Below, piece by piece: positions 34,191 to 43,162 of a stretch of 64,000 nt of DNA; position 1 is the stretch's first letter, and each line of letters begins with the position of its first letter. Source of the stretch: UBA6382 sp963617965 (lineage in GTDB: Bacteria > Bacteroidota > Bacteroidia > Bacteroidales > Bacteroidaceae); contig CAVEQO010000001.1 of NCBI GenBank assembly GCA_963617965.1, positions 52,315 through 116,314 on the forward strand. The letters are read 5' to 3'. The position numbers and the translations under genes are program-made. The notes beneath the pieces were generated by a model that was given only the letters and a program-made list of their open reading frames with translations, had not been told where the DNA came from and did no database searches.

Positions 34191-36179
34191 ATGAAGAAAA
34201 TTGTTTCTGTTGCGGCACTGGCACTGCTGTGCTCGTGGGTATCCTGCAAGTCGCAGACCCGGTGGACAATGACAGACGATGGAGGAATCGAGTGGTCGGG
34301 GAAACAATTGTCGGCGCACCGTGATCATGTGGAAATGAGCGGCAAACGCGTGTCGGTGGTATTCAGGTACGGCATAGACAGCAAGGGTGCGTCTTTTGTG
34401 AACAAAGGCATGGTATGGCCGTTGCTGCGCACTGTGCCCAACAATACACACGCCTCGCTGATGCGGCACATTTCGTGGGATGTTATGGATCAGTTTGCTG
34501 TAGACAACCACTATCTGTCGGGCGAAAAGGTCAAGAAAATCAGTCTGAAAGGAGTACTGTGCGTGGAAAGCGAATTCCCCAACGGACTGACGGTGGAAAG
34601 AACCTACTTCCCCTCGACAGAAAAGCCGGCGGCAATGGAAATCATGAAAGTTGTCAATGCCGGCAGCAAGGCAGTAAAAGTGTCAATGCCCTATACAAAC
34701 AACGTGGTGTACACGGATCCCGCAAAAGGAGTGACGGGTTCGTACGCCATCCGTATGCAGGTGTGCAACCCGGGCAATGCCGTGGTAGAACCGGGCGAGA
34801 GCATTGAGTATTACGGCATCATCTCGGCAACGGAAGAGGGCGGCAAGGCCATTGAGGCCGACTGTAGGAAGGAACTGGCAGCCCGTGAGGCTTTTGTCGG
34901 CAACATTATGGATTCCCGTCTGGTACTGAAGACTCCCGACGAGACGATAAACCGAATGTTCGCCTTCTCCAAAATCAGGGCTTGCGAGAGCATATATGAA
35001 ACAGCCGGAGGCCCGATGCACGGTCCGGGAGGAGAGTCGTATTACGCTGCAGTGTGGACCAACGACCAGGCAGAGTATATAAATCCATATTTCCCCTTTG
35101 TGGGATACAGTTACGGCAACGCCTCCGCCCTGAACAGTTATCTCCTGTTCGCCAAGTTCATGAACGACGAGGGCAAGCCCATCCCGTCATCCATCATCGC
35201 GGAGGGCAAGGATATCTGGAACGGGGCCGGCGACCGTGGCGACGCTGCCATGATAGCCTATGGTGCGGCACGCTATGCGCTGGCTCGCGGTGACATGGGG
35301 GAAGCGCGCCAGTTGTGGCCTCTTGTCAAATGGTGTCTTGATTACTGCAAGTCGAAGCTTAACGCCGACGGTGTTGTAGCGTCTGACTGCGACGAGCTTG
35401 AGGGACGTTTTCCTGCCGGTAATGCCAATCTGTGTACATCAAGCCTGTACTACGACGCCTTGCTTTCTGCATCATATCTTGCTCCGCTTATGGGTGAACG
35501 TTCCGCCGCTGCGGCTTACCGCAAGGAGGCGCGGGTTTTGCGCACCAATATAAACCGGTATTTTGCCGGACCGGTAGAAGGGTTTGACACTTACAGGTAT
35601 TACGAGGGCAACAATACCTTGCGCTCATGGATTTGCATCCCTCTTGTGGCAGGCATAAACGAAAAGGCCGGGGGAACCATAGACGCCCTGTTCTCTCCGC
35701 GCCTATGGACGGAAAACGGTATGCTCACCCAGGCCGGCACCAAGACATACTGGGATCGTTCGACTCTCTACGGCTTGCGCGGGGCTCTCTATGTAGGAGC
35801 GACCGACAAAGCCATGGATTTTCTGCACCGGTACTCTGAGACCCGCCTGCTGGGAGACCACGTTCCGTATGCCATTGAGGCATGGCCAGAGGGGTCTCAG
35901 CGTCATCTCTCCGCCGAGAGCGGACTCTACGGGCGCATCATAACAGAGGGGCTGTTCGGCATTCGTCCTACGGGCTTCAAGTCATTCAGCATAACTCCCC
36001 ACTTGCCGTCTGGCTGGAACGAGATGGAACTCGACCATATTTTTGCCTTTGGCTCAGATTTCAATATCCGCATCGAGCGTGCAGGCAAAAAACTCCTGCT
36101 GACATTGACTGAAGGTTCCAGTATACAGAAAGTCACCCTTGCCAATGGGCAGTGCAAGAACATTGTGCTGAAACAATAA
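34191..36179 (+). CDS. Lipoprotein six-hairpin glycoside hydrolase, family not assigned
   Basis: 662 residues when started at MKKIVSVAAL (34191), which gives lipobox WVSC (Cys19); an ATG six codons earlier is possible, and the frame open to 34056 overlaps the previous gene and is rejected. An N-terminal beta-sandwich (to about 240) precedes an alpha/alpha-barrel: VWTNDQAEYINPYFPFVGY, IIAEGKDIWNGAGDRGDAAMIAYGAARYAL, DCDELEGRFPAGNANLCTSS and TYWDRSTLYGLRGALY. Repeated acidic residues in EGKD, GDRGD and DCDELEGRF are candidate catalytic groups. The fold recalls alpha-L-rhamnosidases and amylo-1,6-glucosidases. It may share a transcript with the two secreted proteins upstream. Confidence 0.75.
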   Translation: MKKIVSVAALALLCSWVSCKSQTRWTMTDDGGIEWSGKQLSAHRDHVEMSGKRVSVVFRYGIDSKGASFVNKGMVWPLLRTVPNNTHASLMRHISWDVMDQFAVDNHYLSGEKVKKISLKGVLCVESEFPNGLTVERTYFPSTEKPAAMEIMKVVNAGSKAVKVSMPYTNNVVYTDPAKGVTGSYAIRMQVCNPGNAVVEPGESIEYYGIISATEEGGKAIEADCRKELAAREAFVGNIMDSRLVLKTPDETINRMFAFSKIRACESIYETAGGPMHGPGGESYYAAVWTNDQAEYINPYFPFVGYSYGNASALNSYLLFAKFMNDEGKPIPSSIIAEGKDIWNGAGDRGDAAMIAYGAARYALARGDMGEARQLWPLVKWCLDYCKSKLNADGVVASDCDELEGRFPAGNANLCTSSLYYDALLSASYLAPLMGERSAAAAYRKEARVLRTNINRYFAGPVEGFDTYRYYEGNNTLRSWICIPLVAGINEKAGGTIDALFSPRLWTENGMLTQAGTKTYWDRSTLYGLRGALYVGATDKAMDFLHRYSETRLLGDHVPYAIEAWPEGSQRHLSAESGLYGRIITEGLFGIRPTGFKSFSITPHLPSGWNEMELDHIFAFGSDFNIRIERAGKKLLLTLTEGSSIQKVTLANGQCKNIVLKQ

Positions 36180-36190
36180 GCGATTGTACA

Positions 36191-36235
36191 ACAAAAAAAC
36201 CGCAGGGAGACAAGTGCCTACCTGCGGTTTTTTGT
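36191..36235. terminator. Bidirectional terminator between convergent genes
   Basis: ACAAAAAAACCGCAGG (36191-36206) pairs with CCTGCGGTTTTTTGT (36221-36235), loop of 14 bases, with T-runs on both strands. It separates the glycosidase from the minus-strand DUF3127 genes. Confidence 0.88.
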
Positions 36236-36280
36236 TGCTATATATCTTTCCGTTGTTATGGACAGAGAAACCTGTTACGT

Positions 36281-36661
36281 TCAGAACGGGAGGTCGTCCG
36301 TGTTGCCGCTGTCGTCCGTTGTGGTCGCGGCAGGCGGAACGGGTATTGCGGTTGCCGCAGAATCCTGTGCCTGCTGCACAAGCGGAGCCGTAATGCGGGT
36401 GACGCGCCAGGCCCGAAGCGAATTGTAGTAGCGTCCGTTGTATTCGCGCGCGTCGATGTCAAGATCTACGGCGACATCGTCGCCCTCCTTGAGGTTGAAC
36501 TGCTGCAGACGTTCGGCGCCCCACACGGAGAAAAGACATTTGCGGGAGTAGGGCTGGTCAAAGGATTCAAGCAGAAAGTCCTGTGCCATCCATTGTCCTC
36601 GTTCATTTTGTCCGCTACGAGGTTCAAAAGCCTGTATGATTTTTCCTTGTATTGTTGCCAT
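36281..36661 (-). CDS. DUF3127 (SSB-like OB-fold) protein with DDLPF tail
   Basis: 126 residues. The first 90 form a DUF3127 domain (IQGKIIQAFEPRSGQNERGQWMAQDFLLES...RKCLFSVWG...VAVDLDIDAREYNGRYYNSLRAWRV), predicted to be an OB fold related to single-strand DNA-binding proteins. A low-complexity Ala/Thr/Pro linker leads to an acidic tip DDSGNTDDLPF, very like the SSB C-terminal tip that docks repair proteins. It lies 78 bases after a paralogue on the same strand and divergent from dnaN. A role in DNA replication or repair is inferred from the fold and tail. Confidence 0.8.
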   Translation of the reverse strand: MATIQGKIIQAFEPRSGQNERGQWMAQDFLLESFDQPYSRKCLFSVWGAERLQQFNLKEGDDVAVDLDIDAREYNGRYYNSLRAWRVTRITAPLVQQAQDSAATAIPVPPAATTTDDSGNTDDLPF

Positions 36662-36739
36662 AATCCTTGTTTTTGCGGGTTGTTCTTGTGGTCTATATAA
36701 TTCCCTGAAAACAAAAAAGCAGGGAGAGTTGCTCTGGTT

Positions 36740-37156
36740 TTATTTTTCCCACGGAAGAGCCTGGTCAAGTCCTCCTGACAGGGGGTCAGCATCTGGAGCC
36801 GGTGCGGCGGGCTGTGAAGAGCCTATGCCTATCTGGGCGTTTCCGCCGGTTGCCACGCCTACGGGCGGCACCGTAGCTGAGGGCTGGCTGACAGCGATTG
36901 CCCTGAAATCGTTGTACCATCTGCCGTTGTAGTCATGCGCATCAATGGAAATGGTGACTCTGGCTCTTGTGCCTTCCTGCAGGTTAAACAGGTCAATGTT
37001 GCCGTCGGCCACGGTAAACAGGCATTTGCGCGGGTATTGGCCCGGAGTTTCTATGACATAGTCCTTGCGCTTCCACTCATTGCCGTTGCGCGCGCTGATT
37101 CCAGAGCGCAAATCAAGGGCTTTGATGACGGTTCCTTCTATTTCAATCTGTAGCAT
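36740..37156 (-). CDS. DUF3127 (SSB-like OB-fold) protein, paralogue
   Basis: 138 residues with the same domain (IEGTVIKALDLRSGISARNGNEWKRKDYVIET...RKCLFTVADG...RVTISIDAHDYNGRWYNDFRAIAV) and a Pro/Gly/Ala linker ending GGLDQALPWEK. The tail keeps the LPF-like LPW but has two extra charged residues after it, so SSB-style docking is less certain than in its neighbour. Promoter region is shared with dnaN; TAACTTCG upstream on the minus strand is one base off the -7 box. Confidence 0.8.
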   Translation of the reverse strand: MLQIEIEGTVIKALDLRSGISARNGNEWKRKDYVIETPGQYPRKCLFTVADGNIDLFNLQEGTRARVTISIDAHDYNGRWYNDFRAIAVSQPSATVPPVGVATGGNAQIGIGSSQPAAPAPDADPLSGGLDQALPWEK

Positions 37157-37261
37157 GATGCAATTAGCTTTTTAGAAAGCGAAGTTACGCTTTTAATTTT
37201 ATTTATGGACAGACTTGTCATATTTTTCTTTGCAAACCACCTCCGTGAAGATAAAATATAG

Positions 37262-37269
37262 TACCTTTG
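37262..37269 (+). promoter_or_regulatory. -7 promoter box for dnaN
   Basis: TACCTTTG, an exact TAnnTTTG, lies 30 bases before the dnaN ATG. No good TTTG at the normal -33 distance. Confidence 0.5.
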
Positions 37270-37299
37270 TGCTGATAAAAACACATATACAGCAAAGCC

Positions 37300-38427
37300 A
37301 TGAGATATACCGTAAACAGTGCAGAACTACTAAGTGTGCTGCAAGTCTTAGACAGAGTGATACTGACAAAAAACGTGACGCCGATCCAGTCATGCGTGCT
37401 GTTTGACATCAGCGGGAATATCCTCAAGATGCGCTCTACCGACAAGGAGATAACATTGTCGTGTTCGCTGGATCTGATTGACGCGTCCGGCGACTACAGG
37501 ATCGCAGTGAATGCAAAACGCATTCTGGAGATACTGAAGACCATTCCCGAACAACCGCTTACGTTTGATGTCAACACCTCGTCGCTCCAGATCAATCTCA
37601 GTTACCAGAACGGCCATATGGTGTTTCAGGGTGAAAATGCAGATGAATTTCCTGAACTCAGAACTGTTGAGGGCGAAACGGCATCGTTCAGCGTTTCCAC
37701 CAAAGCTCTCAATGTGGCATTGGGCAATGCTGTGGTGGCTGCATCGACAGAAGAGTCGCGCAAAGCCATGCAGGGAGTTTTCTTTGACTTGACTCCCGAG
37801 GATTTCTCCGTTGTGGCGAGCGATGGGCGGAAACTGGCACGGACTGTCGTGGAATGCGACACGCACGGAATAACGGAAAGTTTCATTCTTCCCCCGAAAC
37901 CGATAGGCATCATACGTTCCGTTCTTGACAAATTCGACGGAGAAACCAATGTGAAGACCAATGCCGAGGGGAACGCAACGTTTGAGATGGGCAGATTCTC
38001 CATGTTCTGCCGCCTGGTGCAGGAACCGTATCCCAACTACCGCAGAGTGATACCGCAGGGCAATGACCGCATAGCGACCATTGACCGCAGTTCGCTTGTC
38101 AACGCCTTGCGCCGGATCATTGCCATTGCTGACAAAAGCACTTGTCTTGTCAAGATGCAACTTGACTCGGATAAGATGACCTTGTCGGCGGAAAACAACA
38201 ACTATGCCCAGTCGGCGGAGGAACAGATTGTGTGCCAATATGACAGCGTGCCCATCAAGATCGGTTTTCAGGGGGATTATCTGGTTGATCTGGTCAACCG
38301 TCTCGGCAGTGAAGAAATTGTGTTGAAACTGTCAGATCCGAGCCGGGCCGCGCTTATCGTTCCCGTGACTCAGGAAGAGCAGACGGAAACCATAATGTTG
38401 CTCATGCCGCTGCTGATAACGAACTGA
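37300..38427 (+). CDS. dnaN: DNA polymerase III beta subunit (sliding clamp)
   Basis: 375 residues, the ring protein that tethers the replicative polymerase to DNA. It has the three-fold clamp architecture: the first domain opens LLSVLQVLDRVILTKNVTPIQSCVLFDI, the second contains FSVSTKALNVALGNAVVAAS with FSVVASDGRKLART, and the third ends in VPVTQEEQTETIMLLMPLLI, the position of the MLMP-type C-terminus of clamps. It heads a run of nine genes in the same direction; the exonuclease gene follows after 82 bases. Confidence 0.97.
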   Translation: MRYTVNSAELLSVLQVLDRVILTKNVTPIQSCVLFDISGNILKMRSTDKEITLSCSLDLIDASGDYRIAVNAKRILEILKTIPEQPLTFDVNTSSLQINLSYQNGHMVFQGENADEFPELRTVEGETASFSVSTKALNVALGNAVVAASTEESRKAMQGVFFDLTPEDFSVVASDGRKLARTVVECDTHGITESFILPPKPIGIIRSVLDKFDGETNVKTNAEGNATFEMGRFSMFCRLVQEPYPNYRRVIPQGNDRIATIDRSSLVNALRRIIAIADKSTCLVKMQLDSDKMTLSAENNNYAQSAEEQIVCQYDSVPIKIGFQGDYLVDLVNRLGSEEIVLKLSDPSRAALIVPVTQEEQTETIMLLMPLLITN

Positions 38428-38509
38428 ACCGTCCTTTGGCTTCACGTGTGGCGAGCATTCCTTGAGGATACGGTCCGCCCTTCTGAATTAACAGTAAAAC
38501 AGCTAACCA

Positions 38510-39322
38510 ATGAAACTGAATCTGAAGAACCCCATTGTGTTCTTTGACCTTGAAACGACAGGCGTCAACATCCAAAAAGACCGTATTGTTGAAATATGCT
38601 GCGTAAAGGTTCATCCCAACGGCAAGGAAGAGAGCCGGTGCCGAAGGATAAACCCGGAGATGCCTATCCCTGCATCTGCATCGGCGGTACACCATATAAC
38701 GGATGATGACGTGAAGAACGAACCGACTTTCCGACAGGTGGCAGACAGCATGAGACAGTTCCTTGAGGGGTGCGACCTTGCCGGCTTCAACTCCAACAAA
38801 TTTGATGTGCCGATGCTTATTGAGGAGTTTCACCGTGCGGGTGTGGAACTTGACTTGAGCAAGCGTAAGCTCGTTGACGTACAGAACATATACCACAAGC
38901 TTGAACCGCGCACGCTTGTGGCTGCCTACAAGTATTATTGCGGCAAAGACCTAGAAAACGGCATCAGTGTTGACGGACAGGAGGTCAAGGCTCACTCTGC
39001 CCTTGCAGATGTTGCCGCAACATACGAGGTGCTCAAGGCGCAACTTGACAAATATCCGGATGCCCTCAACAACGACATCGGTGATTTGGCCGAGTTCAGC
39101 AAGAGGGACAATGTGGTGGATTTTGCCGGAAGAATGGTATATGACGCCAATGGCAAGGTGGTATTCAATTTCGGAAAATACAAGGGGCTTCCCGTGTTTG
39201 ACGTGTTCGGCCAAGACCCCTCATATTATGACTGGATGCAGCGAGGAGACTTTGCATACGACACCAAACACAAGCTCACGCAGTTGTATCTGGAGTACAA
39301 ACAGTCAAGGAAACAGGCTTGA
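38510..39322 (+). CDS. 3'-5' exonuclease, DNA polymerase III epsilon-like
   Basis: 270 residues. DnaQ/RNase T exonuclease motifs are complete: FFDLETTGVNIQKDRIVEIC (Exo I), AGFNSNKFDVPML (Exo II) and HSALADVAATYEVL (Exo III with the His of the DEDDh type). The C-terminal 70 residues (VVFNFGKYKGLPVFDVFGQDPSYYDWMQRGDF) form a DUF3820-like module common in Bacteroidetes exonucleases. Proofreading or repair is the likely role, fitting the dnaN neighbour. Its TGA shares one base with the coaBC ATG. Confidence 0.92.
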   Translation: MKLNLKNPIVFFDLETTGVNIQKDRIVEICCVKVHPNGKEESRCRRINPEMPIPASASAVHHITDDDVKNEPTFRQVADSMRQFLEGCDLAGFNSNKFDVPMLIEEFHRAGVELDLSKRKLVDVQNIYHKLEPRTLVAAYKYYCGKDLENGISVDGQEVKAHSALADVAATYEVLKAQLDKYPDALNNDIGDLAEFSKRDNVVDFAGRMVYDANGKVVFNFGKYKGLPVFDVFGQDPSYYDWMQRGDFAYDTKHKLTQLYLEYKQSRKQA

Positions 39323-40524
39323 TGACACTGAAAGGCAAACACATAGTGTTGGGCATAACGGGCAGCATCGCCGCCTACAAGGCGTGCCAGCTCATAAGGC
39401 TTTTTATAAAGGCCGGGGCAGAGGTGCAGGTTGTCATCACTCCTGCCGGCAAGGAATTCATCACTCCGGTGACCCTGTCGGCATTGACATCAAAACCCGT
39501 GATCAGCGATTTCTTTGCCCAGCGTGACGGAAGCTGGAATAGCCATGTGGACCTCGGTCTGTGGGCGGATGCCATGGTTGTGGCTCCTGCTACAGCGTCG
39601 ACCATAGCCAAGATGGCCAACGGTATAGCCGACAATATGCTTATAACCACCTACCTGTCAATGAAAGCGCCCGTGTTTGTCGCGCCGGCTATGGACCTTG
39701 ATATGTTTGCGCATCCAGCCACTCGGCATAATCTTGCTACCCTGCATTCGTTCGGCAACAACATAATAGAACCGGTGTCTGGCGAGTTGGCAAGCAAACT
39801 TGTAGGAAAGGGGCGCATGGAAGAGCCCGAGAACATATTCCGGATTGTATCAGAATGCTTGTCGGCAGCGCAGACACTTGACGGCAGGACGATAGTCGTT
39901 ACGGCTGGGCCTACCTATGAGAACATAGACCCCGTGAGGTTCGTCGGCAATTATTCAAGTGGCAAGATGGGCTATGCCATAGCTCTGGAGTGCGCTGCGC
40001 GTGGGGCCAAAGTGGAACTTGTCAGCGGTCCCGTACAGCTCTGTATCAATCATCCGAGGGTCAGCGTGACAAGGGTGAAGAGTGCGGGGGAAATGTATGA
40101 AGCCGCAACGTCCTTGTTTGCCGGGTGCGATGCGGCTGTGCTCAGTGCCGCAGTGGCGGACTTTACGCCCGAAACATCTTCCGACAAGAAGATAAAACGC
40201 GAAAAAGGAGTCCAGGCCATTACCTTGAAGCCAACCCGTGATATTGCCGCAGCATTGGGCGAGCGGAAGACCAAGGGGCAGAAGCTTGTGGGCTTTGCCC
40301 TTGAAACAGACGACGAGCAACAGAATGCGCAACAGAAACTGCGGAAGAAGAACTTCGACTTTATCGTCCTCAACTCGCTCAGGGACGAGGGCGCAGGTTT
40401 CAACTGCGACACCAACAGAATATCCATAATATGCCGATCCGGCGAGCAGGAAACGTTTCCGCTCAAGCCCAAGACAGAAGTAGCGGTCGACATTGTGGAT
40501 CGTCTGGAGAAACTTTGGGGATAG
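39322..40524 (+). CDS. coaBC: Bifunctional CoaBC (phosphopantothenoylcysteine synthetase/decarboxylase)
   Basis: 400 residues from ATG at 39322; a TTG one codon earlier is less likely. The CoaC half is an FMN flavoprotein with VLGITGSIAAYKACQLIRLF, PATASTIAKMANGIADN and APAMDLDMFAHP, where the substrate-binding PxMNxxMW motif has changed as usual in Bacteroidetes. The CoaB half starts near 190 (VVTAGPTYENIDPVRFVGNYSSGKMG) and keeps AAVADFTPE...KIKR. It makes 4'-phosphopantetheine for coenzyme A. It overlaps the exonuclease gene by one base. Confidence 0.96.
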   Translation: MTLKGKHIVLGITGSIAAYKACQLIRLFIKAGAEVQVVITPAGKEFITPVTLSALTSKPVISDFFAQRDGSWNSHVDLGLWADAMVVAPATASTIAKMANGIADNMLITTYLSMKAPVFVAPAMDLDMFAHPATRHNLATLHSFGNNIIEPVSGELASKLVGKGRMEEPENIFRIVSECLSAAQTLDGRTIVVTAGPTYENIDPVRFVGNYSSGKMGYAIALECAARGAKVELVSGPVQLCINHPRVSVTRVKSAGEMYEAATSLFAGCDAAVLSAAVADFTPETSSDKKIKREKGVQAITLKPTRDIAAALGERKTKGQKLVGFALETDDEQQNAQQKLRKKNFDFIVLNSLRDEGAGFNCDTNRISIICRSGEQETFPLKPKTEVAVDIVDRLEKLWG

Positions 40525-40583
40525 ATGATGACTGTCCCCGATATTCGTTTGACAGCTATCAGAAACCAGTCTTTGGATTGCCA

Positions 40584-41495
40584 ATGAGAACCGGAAACAT
40601 CATACTGCTCTTTGTCTTGTCGGCGTTCTGCATGCTTGGCAGGGTCTGTGCCCAGGAACTCAACGCCAGAGTGGAAATCAACACGTCCCGCCTTGACGGG
40701 ACAAACAAGACCGTGTTTGACAATCTCAAGCAATCCATAACGGCATTCCTCAACGAACGCCACTGGACGAACCAGCAATACAATGCCAATGAACGCATCA
40801 AGTGCGGCCTTACGATCGTTGTGTCAAAATACAGTGATGCCAACGGTCTTGCTTCTTGTGAGGCGTATATAAGTTCGCAGCGTCCGGTCTACGGGTCAAC
40901 CTACAACACCACGGTCTTCAGCAAAAGAGACAAGGATTTCCAGTTCAACTACAACGAGTTCGACCAACTGGAATTCAACATCGACAACATTGACAACTCC
41001 CTTACCGCCCTGCTTGCATACTACGCCTATCTAATAATAGGTCTGGACATGGATGCGATGGCCCCGTCGGGCGGCACGGAGATGCTCGAAAAAGCCATGA
41101 CGATTGTAAACAATTCGCAGAATCTCAACGTCAAAGGATGGAAAGCCTTTGACGATGCCACCAACCGTTTTGGCATCATCAACGATTACCTTGAGGAGAA
41201 ATTCGCCCCTTTTCGCCAGCTGCAATACAAATATCACCGTGAGGGACTGGACAGAATGACTGAAAATCCCGATATGGCCCGTGCCGCCGTGACAGACTGT
41301 TTCGCATTGCTCAAGGAGGCGCGTGAGAACAAGCCCATGAGTGGCTGGCCGCAAATGTTTTCGGAATACAAGCGCGATGAACTTGTGGGGATTTACCGTG
41401 GGCAGGAAACTGAAAGCAACAAGCAACCCCTGTATGAATTTCTGACAAAGCTCAACGCATCACAGACGGCTTACTGGAAGCAAATGCTGAAATAA
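40584..41495 (+). CDS. DUF4835 family periplasmic protein (PorD-type)
   Basis: 303 residues from MRTGNIILLFVL; the frame is open 51 codons further upstream inside coaBC but the signal peptide (to CAQ) fixes this start. The family runs ELNARVEINTSRL at the N-terminus, then FVLNERHWT-like FLNERHWTNQQY, ALLAYYAYLIIGLDMD and a long helical end. It occurs throughout Bacteroidetes between coaBC and recN, as here. I recall it being named PorD, a factor linked to the type IX secretion system, but cannot verify this. T9SS-tailed genes elsewhere in the window are consistent. Confidence 0.85.
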   Translation: MRTGNIILLFVLSAFCMLGRVCAQELNARVEINTSRLDGTNKTVFDNLKQSITAFLNERHWTNQQYNANERIKCGLTIVVSKYSDANGLASCEAYISSQRPVYGSTYNTTVFSKRDKDFQFNYNEFDQLEFNIDNIDNSLTALLAYYAYLIIGLDMDAMAPSGGTEMLEKAMTIVNNSQNLNVKGWKAFDDATNRFGIINDYLEEKFAPFRQLQYKYHREGLDRMTENPDMARAAVTDCFALLKEARENKPMSGWPQMFSEYKRDELVGIYRGQETESNKQPLYEFLTKLNASQTAYWKQMLK

Positions 41496-41512
41496 AAGGA
41501 GGACAAACGCTG

Positions 41513-43162
41513 ATGCTGAACAACCTGAGAATACGGAATTATGCGCTCATAGAGAATCTGGATATAAGTTTTGATACCGGTTTCTCTGTCATTACAGGGG
41601 AAACGGGAGCAGGCAAGAGCATTCTTCTTGGCGCACTCTCCATGATTCTCGGCAGCAGGGCGGACTCTTCTGTCATCAGTGCGGGAGCCGGACGCTGCAC
41701 TGTTGAAGCCGTCTTTTCCGTATCGGGATGCGAAGTCAGGGATTTCTTTGACCGGAACGACCTTGACTTTGAAGACGGCGAGTGCATTATCAGACGTGAA
41801 CTTACGTCATCCGGCAAAAGCCGCGCGTTCATCAATGACACTCCCGTCCAGTTGGCTGTGGTCAAGGAGTTGTGTTCCCAACTGGTGGACATACATTCAC
41901 AACACCAAAACCTGTTGCTCAACAATGCCAAGTTCATTCTTGACGTGGTGGATTCGGTGGCAGGCAACGATGCGCTTGCAAGGGATTACGCAGTGCAGTA
42001 CAGGGCTTTCAGAAACTGTGAAAAAGAACTGGAGGCACTGAAGGCCCGTATAAATGACGAAAGCGAAAATACGGACTTTCTGCAGTTCCGACTGAAAGAA
42101 CTGTCGTCTGCCAACCTTGAAGAGGGAGAACAGGAAAGGCTTGAAGAAGAACAGCAGATACTGGACAATGCGGAAAACATCAAGGATGCGGTTTTCAGTG
42201 CGTCCGGTGACCTTGACCGCAGTCTTGCGGAAATTCGTGCGGCGCATAACGGACTTGAACGTATCGGAGATGTCTATGCGCCAGTCTCACGTTTGGCAGA
42301 GCGGTTGGACAGCTGCCGCATTGAGCTTGACGATATACAGTCGGAGCTGGTTCGCAGACAGCAGGATGTGGACTTCGATCCGGAACGGGCTGAGGCTGTA
42401 GGGGAACGCCTCAACACCATATATGCCCTGATGAAAAAATATCACAGGCAGTCTGTCGCCGAGTTGCTGGCACTGCAGTCGGAAATGGAAGGACAGCTTC
42501 ATGGCATGACCGACAGTGCGGAGGCACTTGACGGGAAACAGAGGCAATGCGCCAGACTCATGCAGCAGGCGACAGAGACAGCACAGCGGCTGTCCGCCGG
42601 GCGTGCCGCTGCTGCCGGCAAGATAGAAGAAGCCATTGTCCGTCAGTTGCGGTCTCTGGGAATGCCTGACGTGAGGTTTGAAGTGAGGCAGGAACCATTG
42701 AAGCAGCTTGCCGCCACAGGTATGGATGATGTGGTGTTCTTGTTCAGCTCCAACAAGAACGTTCCTTTGTGCAACATATCCAAGGTTGCGTCGGGCGGCG
42801 AAATCGCCCGCGTGATGCTCTCGCTCAAAGCTCTACTGTCTGCGCACAGGTCACTGCCCACAATAATATTTGATGAGATAGATACCGGCGTGTCGGGTAA
42901 GATATCCGACAAGATGGCTTCGGTGATGGAAAACATGGCAGAAAACGGCCGTCAGGTCATCTGCATAACCCATCAGCCCCAGATAGCCGCTGCCGGTCAG
43001 CATCATTACAGGGTCTATAAGGAAAGCGGCGACGGTCAGGCGCACACGCACATAGAACATCTTTCCCCACAGGCGAGGGTCGAGGAAATAGCCAAGATGC
43101 TTTCGGGGGAGAAACTGACCAGCGCAGCGGTAAACAATGCAAAAATCCTTCTGAAACGATGA
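41513..43162 (+). CDS. recN: DNA repair protein RecN
   Basis: 549 residues, an SMC-like ATPase for double-strand-break repair. Walker A is GETGAGKSILLGAL near residue 30. The ABC signature ISKVASGGEIARVML and Walker B LPTIIFDEIDTGVSGK lie near 425-465, with a coiled-coil middle (about 155-390). The last His motif is VICITHQPQIAA. It lies 17 bases after the DUF4835 gene and its stop overlaps the next ATG. Confidence 0.97.
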   Translation: MLNNLRIRNYALIENLDISFDTGFSVITGETGAGKSILLGALSMILGSRADSSVISAGAGRCTVEAVFSVSGCEVRDFFDRNDLDFEDGECIIRRELTSSGKSRAFINDTPVQLAVVKELCSQLVDIHSQHQNLLLNNAKFILDVVDSVAGNDALARDYAVQYRAFRNCEKELEALKARINDESENTDFLQFRLKELSSANLEEGEQERLEEEQQILDNAENIKDAVFSASGDLDRSLAEIRAAHNGLERIGDVYAPVSRLAERLDSCRIELDDIQSELVRRQQDVDFDPERAEAVGERLNTIYALMKKYHRQSVAELLALQSEMEGQLHGMTDSAEALDGKQRQCARLMQQATETAQRLSAGRAAAAGKIEEAIVRQLRSLGMPDVRFEVRQEPLKQLAATGMDDVVFLFSSNKNVPLCNISKVASGGEIARVMLSLKALLSAHRSLPTIIFDEIDTGVSGKISDKMASVMENMAENGRQVICITHQPQIAAAGQHHYRVYKESGDGQAHTHIEHLSPQARVEEIAKMLSGEKLTSAAVNNAKILLKR

